DNA from: Ralstonia sp. UBA689
GTDB taxonomy: Bacteria > Pseudomonadota > Gammaproteobacteria > Burkholderiales > Burkholderiaceae
DNA: 64,000 nt
Direction of reading: 5' to 3'
Assembly (NCBI RefSeq): GCF_002298975.1
Contig: NZ_DBMV01000041.1
Coordinates: 72,210 to 136,209, forward strand
Shown: piece by piece, positions 8,323 to 20,376 of the stretch
Position numbering within the stretch: the first letter of the stretch is position 1
Layout: every line of letters begins with the position of its first letter
Position numbers and translations under genes: made by a program
The notes under the pieces: model-generated
What the model saw: the letters and a program-made list of their open reading frames with translations, nothing else
What the model was told of the DNA's origin: nothing
The model's database searches: none

Positions 8323-10127
8323 CAGGCCACCACCACCTCGCGGAACATGCCCGCGTCCATGTGCAGCATCAGGTGGCAGTGCCATGCCCAGCGGCCCAGC
8401 GCATCTGCCGTCACGAGAAAGCTGATCCGTTGTGCGGGCTGCACGGGAAGCGTGTGCCGTCGCGCAAGGAAGGTGCCATCGGGCGCCTCCAGCTCGCTCC
8501 ACATGCCGTGCAGGTGCATGGGGTGAGTCATCATCGTGTCGTTATGGAGAATGACCCGCAGCCTTTCGCCGTACTTGAAGTGCACCGGCGTCGATTTACC
8601 GAACTCCACGCCGTCAATGGACCACGTGTAGCGCTCCATGTTGCCGGTGAGATGCAGCTCCACCTCGCGCCCCGGACCGCGCGGGTCCATGGGGCCGCCA
8701 ATCGTGTGCATGTCAGCGAGCACCAGCACCCGTCGCCCGTTGTTGCGCAGCCCGATGCCGGGGTCGTCCAGGTTGGTGCGTGCGTTGTCGACGCGCATGT
8801 CGGTGCCCGGCCCGTACTCCGTACGCGCGTGCCGCGCCTTCTTGCTCGGCACCTTCAGGCTCTGCGCGTCATCGGCGGCGGCACCTTGCTGGCTACCGTC
8901 CATCATCGTCATCTCGCCGGCATCCATCATCTGCATGTCGCCGTGGTCCATGCCGCCCATGCCGCCCATATCCCCCATCATGTCCGCCATGGTGAGCCAC
9001 TCCACCTTGTCGAGTGCGGGAACCTCGGCCGTCAACCCGGGCCGGACCGCCAGCGTGCCGCGGGCATAGCCCGTGCGGTCCATCGATTGGGAGAAGATCG
9101 TGTAGGCATCGTCCTTGGGCGCGACCAGCACGTCACACGTCTCGCCCGGGCCGAAGCGGAACTCGTCCACGGTCACCGGCTCGATGTTCTGCCCATCGAC
9201 CTGCACGACCTTGAGCTTCAACCCCGGGATGCGCACGTCGTAGAACGTGTTGCCGGAGCCGTTGATGAAACGCAGCCGCACGGTCTCGCCCGGCGTGAAC
9301 AGGCCCGTCCAGTTGCCGGCCGGCGTGACGCCGTTGGTCAGGTAGGTCAGCGTGGCGCTGGAAAGGTCAGCCAGATCCGTCGGGCTCATGCGCATCTGGT
9401 TCCACATGCGCCGCTTGTCCATGGCCGATTTCCAGCCATCGTTGGAGACATCACGGAAGAAGTCCGCCACGGTCGGCTGGTGGTAGTTGTAGATGTCGCT
9501 CTGCGTCTTGAGCTTGGACAGCACGCGCATCGGGTCTTCGTCGGTCCAGTCCGACAGCAAAACGGTGTGATCACGATCGGCGCGGATCATGTCGCCACCG
9601 GCGGCGTCGATGATAAGACCGCCATACACGCCGGTCATCTCCTGAAAACCGGAATGGGAGTGGTACCAGTAGCTGCCGCTTTGCCGCACCTTGAACCGAT
9701 AGGTGAAGCTCTCGCCGGGCGGGATGCCGTGAAAACTGATGCCCGGTACGCCGTCCATCTCGAACGGCAGGATGATGCCGTGCCAGTGAATCGATGTCGG
9801 CTCGCGCAAGCGATTGGTGACACGCACCGTGACCGTGTCGCCTTCGCGCCAGCGCAGCGTCGGACCGGGCAGCATGCCGTTGATGGTGGTTGCCATGGCG
9901 GGCTTGCCGGTGTAGTTGACCGGTGTTTCATCGATCACCAGATCAAACTCGGTCCCCCGCAAGACGGGTGCCGTGCCCAACGTCGTAGACGCCGCCCCCG
10001 CAGTCAGCGAAGCGCCCATCCCGCCAAGCCCCAACCCGGCGATCACGCCGCCGGCGGTCAGGCCTTGCACAAACCGCCGGCGTGGCAGGTTCGGGAGCAC
10101 GAGGCCGGAGGCACGATGTCTGCGCAT
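8322..10127 (-). CDS. copA: Multicopper oxidase CopA (copper resistance system)
   Basis: A 601-residue periplasmic oxidase that converts Cu(I) to the less toxic Cu(II). A twin-arginine signal (LPRRRFVQGLTAGG) exports the folded enzyme. The copper ligands are visible in the expected order: HWHG, YWYHSHSG, then near the C-terminus HPMHLHGMW and WAWHCHLMLHMDAGMF. A Met-rich insert (MMGDMGGMGGMDHGDMQMM) between domains 2 and 3 is typical of this family. The ATG at 10127 has AAGGAAT 7 bases upstream and begins the signal region; a start 39 bases upstream is less likely. It is the first gene of the leftward cop operon, divergent from copR. Confidence 0.95.
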   Translation of the reverse strand: MRRHRASGLVLPNLPRRRFVQGLTAGGVIAGLGLGGMGASLTAGAASTTLGTAPVLRGTEFDLVIDETPVNYTGKPAMATTINGMLPGPTLRWREGDTVTVRVTNRLREPTSIHWHGIILPFEMDGVPGISFHGIPPGESFTYRFKVRQSGSYWYHSHSGFQEMTGVYGGLIIDAAGGDMIRADRDHTVLLSDWTDEDPMRVLSKLKTQSDIYNYHQPTVADFFRDVSNDGWKSAMDKRRMWNQMRMSPTDLADLSSATLTYLTNGVTPAGNWTGLFTPGETVRLRFINGSGNTFYDVRIPGLKLKVVQVDGQNIEPVTVDEFRFGPGETCDVLVAPKDDAYTIFSQSMDRTGYARGTLAVRPGLTAEVPALDKVEWLTMADMMGDMGGMGGMDHGDMQMMDAGEMTMMDGSQQGAAADDAQSLKVPSKKARHARTEYGPGTDMRVDNARTNLDDPGIGLRNNGRRVLVLADMHTIGGPMDPRGPGREVELHLTGNMERYTWSIDGVEFGKSTPVHFKYGERLRVILHNDTMMTHPMHLHGMWSELEAPDGTFLARRHTLPVQPAQRISFLVTADALGRWAWHCHLMLHMDAGMFREVVVA

Positions 10128-10217
10128 GATTGCGATTCCTTGGAGTGAGATCACTGCCGTGTTCAAGAAGATGCGTGCAGGCTACTGAAGGGCAGGCTAC
10201 CCACACCTGACCGACAC

Positions 10218-10233
10218 ATTACAAATCGGTCAT
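10218..10233. promoter_or_regulatory. Candidate CopR-binding box in the copA-copR divergent control region
   Basis: The 183 bases between copA and copR must hold both promoters. ATTACAAATCGGTCAT at this position has the TTACA-N5-GT.AT layout of boxes bound by CopR/CusR-type regulators, with one weaker half. A further GTCAT lies 11 bases downstream, at the same helical face. It is an imperfect palindrome seen by eye only. Confidence 0.35.
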
Positions 10234-10310
10234 CTTCCCGTCATGTGGCGGGCAACGCGGTACTCTACCGCCCATGCCAATACCGCGCGCCTGAATCGGG
10301 CAGAACACGC

Positions 10311-10994
10311 ATGAAATTGCTAGTCGTCGAGGACGAACCCAAAACCGGGGAGTACCTGCAGCAAGGGCTCACCGAAGCCGGCTTCGTGGTGGACCTGGCC
10401 AGGAACGGCATCGACGGACGTCACCTCGCCATGACGGGCGACTACGACCTGCTTGTGCTGGATGTGATGCTGCCGGATCTCGACGGATGGCAGATCGTCC
10501 AGTCGTTGCGCGCGGCGGACCATGTGACCCCGGTCCTGTTCCTGACCGCACGCGACAGCGTGGCCGACCGCGTCAAGGGGCTGGAGATGGGAGCCGACGA
10601 CTATCTCGTGAAGCCGTTTGCGTTTGCCGAACTGCTGGCACGGGTGCGCACGCTGCTGCGTCGTGGCAGCGCCGCGTTGTCGGCCGATCGCATCCAGGTT
10701 GCGGATCTTGTGCTGGACCTGACCCGCCGACGCGCCTCGCGTGGCGGCCAGAAGATTCCGCTCACGAGCAAGGAGTTCTCCTTGCTGGAACTGCTGGCCC
10801 GGCGCCGCGGCGAGGTGCTTCCGCGCTCGCTGATCGCCTCCCAGGTCTGGGACATGAACTTCGACAGCGACACCAACGTAATCGACGTGGCCATCCGCCG
10901 CCTGCGCGCAAAGATCGACGACAACTTCGAGCCGAAACTGATCCAGACCGTGCGCGGCATGGGCTACGTGCTGGAAGACCCGGAGGACGCCTGA
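10311..10994 (+). CDS. copR: Copper response regulator CopR (OmpR family)
   Basis: A 227-residue response regulator. The receiver domain (1-115) has the acidic pair in VVEDEP, the phosphorylated Asp51 in LLVLDVMLPD and the conserved Lys in LVKPFAFAELL. The C-terminal winged helix (130-225) contains SKEFSLLELLARRRGEVL and the recognition end VIDVAIRRLRAKID. It should activate the divergent cop genes in response to copper sensed by CopS, whose ATG overlaps this stop (TGATG). The ATG at 10311 is preferred to a longer upstream start because MKLLVVEDE is the standard receiver N-terminus. Confidence 0.93.
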   Translation: MKLLVVEDEPKTGEYLQQGLTEAGFVVDLARNGIDGRHLAMTGDYDLLVLDVMLPDLDGWQIVQSLRAADHVTPVLFLTARDSVADRVKGLEMGADDYLVKPFAFAELLARVRTLLRRGSAALSADRIQVADLVLDLTRRRASRGGQKIPLTSKEFSLLELLARRRGEVLPRSLIASQVWDMNFDSDTNVIDVAIRRLRAKIDDNFEPKLIQTVRGMGYVLEDPEDA

Positions 10995-12388
10995 TGGGGC
11001 GGTTCTCGCTCACCACTCGGCTGACGGCGTACTTCTCGCTGTGCTCGGCGGCGGTGCTGCTGGGCTTGGGACTCGTGATCGCCCTCGCCATGGATCAGCA
11101 CTTTGCCGAACAGGACTACGCGACGCTGCGCGAGCACATCAACGTCATCCGGAAGATCGTCGAATCGAACCCGACCGATCAGATTCCCGAGCGCGTTCGG
11201 GAGGCCTTGCAGTATCACGCCGACCTGGTTGCACGCATTCAATACCCAGACCAGCAGGTCTTGTACTCGACCCACGGCTTCGACTTCCAGGCCGAGGCAG
11301 CAGCGTTGGCGCAGCAGCACAACGGCGACGTCCTCGCATGGGCGCAAGGTGGGCAGCACTATCGGGGCATTCGCGCGTCGATCCCGCTGCACAACGCATC
11401 GGCCAAGTCCCTGGACATCCTGCTGGGCATGAACACGGATACGCATGCCCATTTCCTGCACACGTTCCGCCGCACGCTGGCGTTCTACATCGCCTTGGCG
11501 GCGCTGGCCACTGGTCTGTTCGGTTGGTGGGCCGCGCGTCGCGGTCTGGCACCTCTGCGCACCATGGCTTCGCGCGCACGCACCGTGACGGCCGACAGGC
11601 TCGACGAGCGCATGCCGGTTGAGACCGTGCCGGAGGAGGTCGCAGACCTGGCCGCCACACTGAACGCCATGTTGGAGCGTCTGCAGAACGACTTCCGCCG
11701 TCTGTCGGACTTCTCGACCGACATCGCACACGAGCTGCGCACGCCGCTCACCAACCTGCTCACGCAGACGGAAGTCGTGCTCTCGCAACCGCGAGAGGGC
11801 ATCAAGTATCGCGACGTGCTGGCTTCCAACGCGGAAGAGCTCCAACGCCTGGCACGCATGGTTTCCGACATGCTTTACCTCGCGAAGATGGAACACAGCC
11901 TGACGCTGCCCAGCGCGGAAGCGATTCATCTCGCCGACGAGATTCGCGCGCTGTTCGAGTTCTACGACGCACTGGCCGACGACAAGGCGGTACAGCTTCA
12001 ACTGCAAGGCGACGGCCGCATCCTGGGCGACCGGCTGATGCTGCGTCGCGCGTTGAGCAACCTGCTGTCCAACGCGATCCGCCATACGCCCAGACGGGGC
12101 AAGGTGCTGGTCACGGTCAGCGGCGATCACGATGGTGTCACGGTTGCGGTCGACAACGACGGCGAAGCCATCGCACCGCACGAGCTGCCGTTCCTGTTCG
12201 AGCGCTTCTTCCGCGCCGACAAGTCGCGCGCCCGCCCTGAGTCGGAAAGCACGGGGCTTGGGTTGGCCATCACCCGGGCCATCGTCGTGGCCCATGGCGG
12301 CACCATCGATGTCTCGCGCGTTGATGGGCGGACGCGCTTCACGATCCGCCTGCCGCATCGCGATGCAAAGCCGGACGTTGCCCACTGA
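10994..12388 (+). CDS. copS: Heavy-metal sensor histidine kinase CopS
   Basis: A 464-residue inner-membrane kinase. Two membrane segments (about 13-36 and 158-182) frame a periplasmic sensing loop of about 120 residues. Then come a HAMP linker, the H-box with phospho-acceptor His246 in DIAHELRTPLTN, and an HATPase domain with the N-box (LSNLLSNAIRH), DNDGEAI and STGLGLAI. It phosphorylates CopR, with which it is translationally coupled. The sensing loop has few His or Met residues, so its metal ligands are not obvious. It converges with the beta-propeller gene, whose stop lies 34 bases away. Confidence 0.93.
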   Translation: MGRFSLTTRLTAYFSLCSAAVLLGLGLVIALAMDQHFAEQDYATLREHINVIRKIVESNPTDQIPERVREALQYHADLVARIQYPDQQVLYSTHGFDFQAEAAALAQQHNGDVLAWAQGGQHYRGIRASIPLHNASAKSLDILLGMNTDTHAHFLHTFRRTLAFYIALAALATGLFGWWAARRGLAPLRTMASRARTVTADRLDERMPVETVPEEVADLAATLNAMLERLQNDFRRLSDFSTDIAHELRTPLTNLLTQTEVVLSQPREGIKYRDVLASNAEELQRLARMVSDMLYLAKMEHSLTLPSAEAIHLADEIRALFEFYDALADDKAVQLQLQGDGRILGDRLMLRRALSNLLSNAIRHTPRRGKVLVTVSGDHDGVTVAVDNDGEAIAPHELPFLFERFFRADKSRARPESESTGLGLAITRAIVVAHGGTIDVSRVDGRTRFTIRLPHRDAKPDVAH

Positions 12389-12421
12389 TATGGGCAACGC
12401 TTCCACGACGACGTCGATTGC

Positions 12422-13897
12422 TTAAGGCGCTTGCACTTGCACCGGAGCACCTGGCTTGCCAGCGACAACCGGTGCGACCACGAGATATCCGCGTTTGTTG
12501 TCAGTGCCGACGCTGCCAGGAGCAACGATCTGCCGGATCCGCCCAATGGCATTCACGATGCCCGCCCCGGCGGGATTCGTCATGAAATTGGCAAGCCCCT
12601 CAAGTGGTCCGCTACCGTCAGCGTTTTCAGACAGCGCGATTACGTAGGGCTGTTTCGGCTGCAGGCCGGTGACAGATGCCTGAAGCACCTGAACGAGCCC
12701 TTGATCGAACAGCACCACGCTCGTGGGCGTGCCAGACGAACCGGCGGTGCCGGTAGCGACCGGCATCAACGTCAGATGAATGGCCTGTCCTGCGAGACCG
12801 AGCGGCTGCAGATTCTGGGTGCCGTCGCCTTCCGGAACCGCGTTGGGTACATAGGTCAGCGCCTGCGGAGCCTGGCCGATAGGCACGTTTGCTACGACTT
12901 TGTTTGTCAGCGTGTCGATGACAGCCAGCGCGTCGTCGTTTTCCAGGCCGACATAGATGCGTGTTCCGTCGCCGGAGGGCCACAGGCCGTGCGGCAGTTT
13001 GCCGACGGGAATCGTCGCCACCTGCTCGAAGGTGTCGGTCCGGAAGACTTTCACCTGGTTCAAGCCACCGATCGTCACGTAGGCGAACGTGCCCTTCGCG
13101 TTGTGCGCAAAGTTAACGTGATTGGTGATCGGTCCCGTCTCGAACGACTTGATGGGAGCAAAAGGCGGCCTTGCGTCGAACACCTGCACGTGGCCGATAT
13201 CCTTGAGCGTGAGCCACACCTGTCTGCCATCGGGCGTGGCAGCGACATTCGGGCAGAACGGCGATGCCTGCTTGATGCGCCCAACGATCTTGTGGTCTAC
13301 GGTAGAGATCACCACGGTTTCCGGGTTGAACGAAGAGCAGACGTAACCGTACTTGCCGTCGGGCGAGAAGATTTGCATGCCCGGGCCAGCCGGCACCGTG
13401 ATACGCGTCTTCTCTTCATACGTCTTTGCATCGAGCACGGAGATGTAGTTCTCGCCGCGCACGGTCACCCAGACCTCGCTGCCATCGGGCGTGTAGAGCG
13501 CCTCGTGCGGAGAACGGCCAACATACGTGGTGTGCTCGACGGCATTGGTCTGCGTGTTAATGAACGTCACCGAATTGGAGCCGATGGAGACAACCGCCAG
13601 GGTGTGGTGATCCGGCGAGAACCCCATCCCGTGAACCAGCACCTGCCCGCGGTAGAGCGGGCTGAAGTTGCCGGGCGCAGGATCGCCCAGCTTGATCACC
13701 CCCAGGAGCTTGTTGTCAGCCGGGTCCGTGACCGAAACGGTGTTCGAAAATTGTTCTGCAGCGTAGACCCGATCCCGATGGCTGATGGGAATGTCCGGAG
13801 ACGAGAGCGGCGCCGGTGCTTGACCTGCATTGGCGCCTCCGACACATCCAAGCGCCGCTACGGCCAGCGCAGCAGCGACAAACAATCTGGCTTTCAT
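12422..13897 (-). CDS. YVTN-family beta-propeller lipoprotein
   Basis: A 491-residue exported protein. The signal peptide ends in a lipobox (AALGC, Cys18), so it is probably an outer- or inner-membrane lipoprotein. Residues about 45-350 consist of repeated four-stranded blades of the YVTN/NHL type, each with a variant of SPDGKYGYV or TPDGSEVWVT and a following VFD/VIDT strand. The C-terminal 130 residues are a separate beta-rich domain. Such proteins are often found next to metal-resistance and nitrite-reductase-like (cytochrome d1-like) genes, but no heme motif is visible here. It follows the DUF305 gene by 11 bases on the same strand. Its copper role is inferred only from location. Confidence 0.8.
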   Translation of the reverse strand: MKARLFVAAALAVAALGCVGGANAGQAPAPLSSPDIPISHRDRVYAAEQFSNTVSVTDPADNKLLGVIKLGDPAPGNFSPLYRGQVLVHGMGFSPDHHTLAVVSIGSNSVTFINTQTNAVEHTTYVGRSPHEALYTPDGSEVWVTVRGENYISVLDAKTYEEKTRITVPAGPGMQIFSPDGKYGYVCSSFNPETVVISTVDHKIVGRIKQASPFCPNVAATPDGRQVWLTLKDIGHVQVFDARPPFAPIKSFETGPITNHVNFAHNAKGTFAYVTIGGLNQVKVFRTDTFEQVATIPVGKLPHGLWPSGDGTRIYVGLENDDALAVIDTLTNKVVANVPIGQAPQALTYVPNAVPEGDGTQNLQPLGLAGQAIHLTLMPVATGTAGSSGTPTSVVLFDQGLVQVLQASVTGLQPKQPYVIALSENADGSGPLEGLANFMTNPAGAGIVNAIGRIRQIVAPGSVGTDNKRGYLVVAPVVAGKPGAPVQVQAP

Positions 13898-13908
13898 CGA
13901 TACCCCCT

Positions 13909-14412
<504 letters not shown>

Positions 14413-14857
14413 GGCAAGTTCCTCTCACTTGAAGTGGGTGGTACGTTGCCGCAGTAAACACGTGCGAGCAGCGGTTTATTCCGGCCGCTCGACAAAAACC
14501 AGAAAGGCAGCGCCCGCAGGCGCTGTTTCGACCGGCGGTTGAGGAAGCGCTCGTCCCAGAATGAAGGAAGCGCTGCGGCCCCTTTTTGCAGACTTACGCG
14601 ATTGCGGAATCGCTATTTGGCCGAAGAGAGGTTCGGCAGTCCTTGAGCAACAAGTGTGATACCGCGAAGCGAGTGCAAGGGTGTCTGACCGTTGCCGAAC
14701 GCCTTCCTCCTCAAGCCGCACAGTAGAGGTAAGGTAAGCCCGCCGGTCTCAAGGCGAACTTCGCAGACGGGGAATGAATCCACTACGTGCTCCATCGTGT
14801 GATGGAAGCGCACTGCTTGCTGCTCAAGCCTGTTCCGACTGGCGCCTGGAGCAAGCC
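14413..14857. other. Gene-free stretch between the DUF305 gene and the ssb terminator
   Basis: I find no credible gene here; the open frames are short and lack ribosome sites and family features. One compact hairpin is present at 14508-14525 (CAGCGCC, loop CGCA, GGCGCTG), followed on the minus strand by a T-rich run, which could be a second terminator behind ssb. The DUF305 promoter should lie in the part nearest 14412, but I cannot assign its boxes. Confidence 0.5.
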
Positions 14858-14919
14858 AAAAAAGAGGGCTCCGCAAATTTTTGTCTAACCCATTCATTAG
14901 ACAAAACTTTCGGGGCCCT
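14858..14919 (-). terminator. Two-part hairpin terminator downstream of ssb
   Basis: An inner perfect 10-bp stem (TTTTGTCTAA at 14879-14888 with TTAGACAAAA at 14897-14906) is extended by an outer arm (AGGGCTCCG with CGGGGCCCT, one mismatch). On the minus strand the structure is followed by a run of six T (the A-run at 14858-14863). It lies 28 bases after the ssb stop. Confidence 0.75.
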
Positions 14920-14946
14920 TCTTTACAGATCTGGACTACGTTTCTC

Positions 14947-15504
14947 TTAGAACGGAATATCGTCGTCCATATCCTCAAAACCATTCGACGGTGCCTGCTG
15001 ACGGCGTGCACCACCACCTTGATTGCCGCCCTGGCTGCCACTGCCTTCGCCACCGCGCGCGTAACCGCCACCGCCGCCTTGACCACGGCCACCGCCATAA
15101 CCACCGCCGCCGCCTTCACCGCCGCGCGAGTAGCCACCGCCGCCTCCACCACCGCCCTCGCCGCCCATACCTTGGCGGCCGCCGAGCATCTGCATCTGTT
15201 CCGCGACGATTTCGGTACTGTATTGCTTCTGGCCGTCCTTCTCCCACTGACGGGTCTTGAGGCGGCCCTCAACGTAGACCTGCGAACCCTTCTTCAGGTA
15301 TTCGCCGGCGATTTCGGCCAGGCGGCCGAAGAAGGCGATGCGGTGCCATTCGGTGGCTTCGCGCATTTCGCCGCTGGCTTTGTCTTTATAGCGGTCGGTG
15401 GTCGCCACGCGAATGTTGGTGACGGCGTCGCCGCTGGGCATGTAACGCGTTTCGGGATCGGCGCCGAGATTGCCGACGATGATGACTTTGTTGACGGACG
15501 CCAT
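14947..15504 (-). CDS. ssb: Single-stranded DNA-binding protein
   Basis: A 185-residue SSB. Residues 1-110 are the OB fold that binds single-stranded DNA (MASVNKVIIVGNLGADPETR, then ATEWHRIAFFGRLAEIAGEY and the GSQVYVEGRLKTRQW strand). A glycine-rich flexible linker follows, and the acidic tip DMDDDIPF recruits replication and repair enzymes. The tetramer coats DNA during replication and repair. It runs leftward, 57 bases after the MFS gene, opposite to uvrA, a very common neighbour arrangement in proteobacteria. Confidence 0.97.
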   Translation of the reverse strand: MASVNKVIIVGNLGADPETRYMPSGDAVTNIRVATTDRYKDKASGEMREATEWHRIAFFGRLAEIAGEYLKKGSQVYVEGRLKTRQWEKDGQKQYSTEIVAEQMQMLGGRQGMGGEGGGGGGGGYSRGGEGGGGGYGGGRGQGGGGGYARGGEGSGSQGGNQGGGARRQQAPSNGFEDMDDDIPF

Positions 15505-15560
15505 GATGAGTTTCCGAAGGTAAATGAAGTGATGCCGCCGTTGGGGGGCCGGCTAGAAGT

Positions 15561-16766
15561 CTAGTGACGACGCAGCGCCGGCATCTGCATTGGACTGGCG
15601 ATTATAAGCCACGCAAGCGCGAGTCCCGCACAGGCAAAAAACACTGCATGCTGCCCCGCGTGCAGCAAAATCCAGCCGCCTCCGGCACCGCCCGCAAACA
15701 GGCCCAGCGCCTGCGTGGTGTTGTACACGCCCATGGCCGCGCCCTTGCGCACGCCCGGCGCATACTTCGACACCAGCGACGGCTGCGACGCCTCCAGCAC
15801 GTTGAAGCCAAGGAAATACACCAGCAGCGCAATCGACAAAGCCGTGAGCGTCGGCTGCACTTCACCCAGCGCCAGTTGCGCCGCCATCACCAATGCCACG
15901 GCGGACAGCAGCACAATCTTCATCTTGCCGCGCTTCTCGGCAGCGATGATGGCCGGCACCATCAGCACGAACGACACGCCCATCACCGGCAGGTAGATCT
16001 TCCAGTGCGAGTCGACTGGCAGGCCGGCGGCTTCGAGCATGTGCGGCAGCACGACGAACAACGCCGTCTGCGTGGCATGCAGGGCAAACACGCCAAAGTT
16101 CAGGCGCAGCAGTTCGCGGTTGTGCAGCACCTCGCGGAAGGGGGCTTTCACGTGTTCGGGCGGGCGCGGCGGGTTCGGCACCACCCACAGCACCACGCCG
16201 ATGGCGATGACGGCCAACACGCCGATCGCGAGGAACATCCCCGGCATGCCGACCCAGCGGAAGATGATCGGCGCGCTCACGATGGCCACGGCAAACGACA
16301 CGCCAATGCTGCCGCCGATCATGGCCATGGCCTTGGTGCGGTGCTCCTCGCGCGTGAGATCAGCCACGAAGGCGATCACCGCCGAGGAAATCGCCCCCGC
16401 GCCCTGAATGGCCCGCCCGACAGCGATGCCCGCGACGCTGTGCGAGAACGCCGCCACCAGGCTGCCCACCGCAAAGATCACCAGCCCCGTCACGATGACC
16501 GGCTTGCGCCCGAAGCGGTCCGATAGCCATCCGTAGGGGATGTAGAGCACCGCCTGCGTAAGGCCATACACGCCGATAGCGAAGGCGACGAGTTGGGTGT
16601 TGTTGCCATCCGGCAGCGTTTTCGCGAACACCGCGAAGACCGGCATGATCATGAACAAACCCAGCATGCGCAGCGCGAAGATGCCGGCCAGCGAGGCGGC
16701 AGCGCGCAGCTCTAGGCTGGTCATGCGGCCGGAAGCGGAAGTCATGGATGGGGAGGCGGAGGACAT
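15561..16766 (-). CDS. Major facilitator superfamily transporter (drug efflux type)
   Basis: A protein of about 401 residues with 12 predicted membrane segments. The MFS signature between helices 2 and 3 is YIPYGWLSDRFGRKPVIVTG, and helix 5 carries a motif-C-like GPI-poor, Gly-rich stretch (MIGGSIGVSFAVAIVSAPI). This resembles drug:proton antiporters. It lies upstream of ssb on the minus strand and divergent from uvrA; in many proteobacteria an MFS gene occupies exactly this place. The ATG at 16766 (MSSASPSM) is chosen; a start 39 bases upstream is also open. Substrate unknown. Confidence 0.85.
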   Translation of the reverse strand: MSSASPSMTSASGRMTSLELRAAASLAGIFALRMLGLFMIMPVFAVFAKTLPDGNNTQLVAFAIGVYGLTQAVLYIPYGWLSDRFGRKPVIVTGLVIFAVGSLVAAFSHSVAGIAVGRAIQGAGAISSAVIAFVADLTREEHRTKAMAMIGGSIGVSFAVAIVSAPIIFRWVGMPGMFLAIGVLAVIAIGVVLWVVPNPPRPPEHVKAPFREVLHNRELLRLNFGVFALHATQTALFVVLPHMLEAAGLPVDSHWKIYLPVMGVSFVLMVPAIIAAEKRGKMKIVLLSAVALVMAAQLALGEVQPTLTALSIALLVYFLGFNVLEASQPSLVSKYAPGVRKGAAMGVYNTTQALGLFAGGAGGGWILLHAGQHAVFFACAGLALAWLIIASPMQMPALRRH

Positions 16767-16939
16767 GGCGCGAAAACCGCCGCAAAAATGCGACGGCAAG
16801 GACACTTGAACGGTCTTCCGAGTTGCCTCACGTGGGGGCCAGCGCTCGTAAAACCGAAGTTCGGTATATTAGCAGGCTTACCCTTTCCCCCCCCCCTCCC
16901 GCCGATTGCCGCAGGCGGCCCGCGAGGCGCAAGCCGCAC

Positions 16940-19804
<2,865 letters not shown>

Positions 19805-19890
19805 AAGTAAGGCAGCACGGGCGCGGCAGCTTGCAATCAAGCCGCCGCGCCCTACGATGAAGAGCGTTTCCACCGCACAGGAGCGTCGCC

Positions 19891-20376
19891 ATGGACCTCA
19901 CCGTGGTGCCCATCGTCAAGCCGGAAGCGTCCAACTTCATCTTTGGCCAATCGCATTTCATCAAAACCGTGGAAGACCTCCACGAGGCACTCGTCGGTGC
20001 GGTGCCGGGCATCCGCTTCGGCATTGCGTTCTGCGAGGCCTCCGGCAAGCGGCTCGTACGCTGGTCAGGCAATGACGAGGCGGCACTCCAACTCGCGCGC
20101 GACAACGCACTGTCCATCGGCGCGGGCCATACCTTCCTGATCTTCCTGGGCGACGGGTTCTTTCCCGTCAACGTGCTGGCTGCCGTGCGCGCGGTGCCCG
20201 AGGTGTGCCGCGTCTATTGCGCCACAGCCAACCCGACGCAGGTGATCGTTGCGCAAACAGAGCTGGGGCGCGGCGTGCTGGGCGTGGTGGACGGCGCCTC
20301 GCCGCTGGGCATCGAGACCGACGCCGACATCGCTTGGCGCAAGGACCTGCTGCGGCAGATCGGCTACAAGCTATAA
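19891..20376 (+). CDS. Adenosine-specific kinase family protein (DUF355)
   Basis: A 161-residue protein that matches the small archaeal-type adenosine-specific kinase family across its whole length: KPEASNFIFGQSHFIKTVED near the start, GIAFCEASGKRLVRWSGND in the middle and the ending ATANPTQVIVAQTELGRGVL. The best-studied members come from archaea. They form oligomers and bind AMP/adenosine, and cellular roles in bacteria are unclear. It begins 86 bases after uvrA with GGAG upstream of its ATG. Its last 6 bases overlap the convergent phosphate symporter gene. Confidence 0.85.
   Translation: MDLTVVPIVKPEASNFIFGQSHFIKTVEDLHEALVGAVPGIRFGIAFCEASGKRLVRWSGNDEAALQLARDNALSIGAGHTFLIFLGDGFFPVNVLAAVRAVPEVCRVYCATANPTQVIVAQTELGRGVLGVVDGASPLGIETDADIAWRKDLLRQIGYKL

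Noticed and set aside
16767..16939. LexA/SOS box between the MFS gene and uvrA
   Set aside because: No CTGT-N8-ACAG or close variant is visible in the interval, although uvrA is SOS-controlled in other bacteria.
19812..19855. GC-rich inverted repeat after uvrA as a terminator
   Set aside because: GGGCGCGG and CCGCGCCC can pair, but there is no T run behind the stem.
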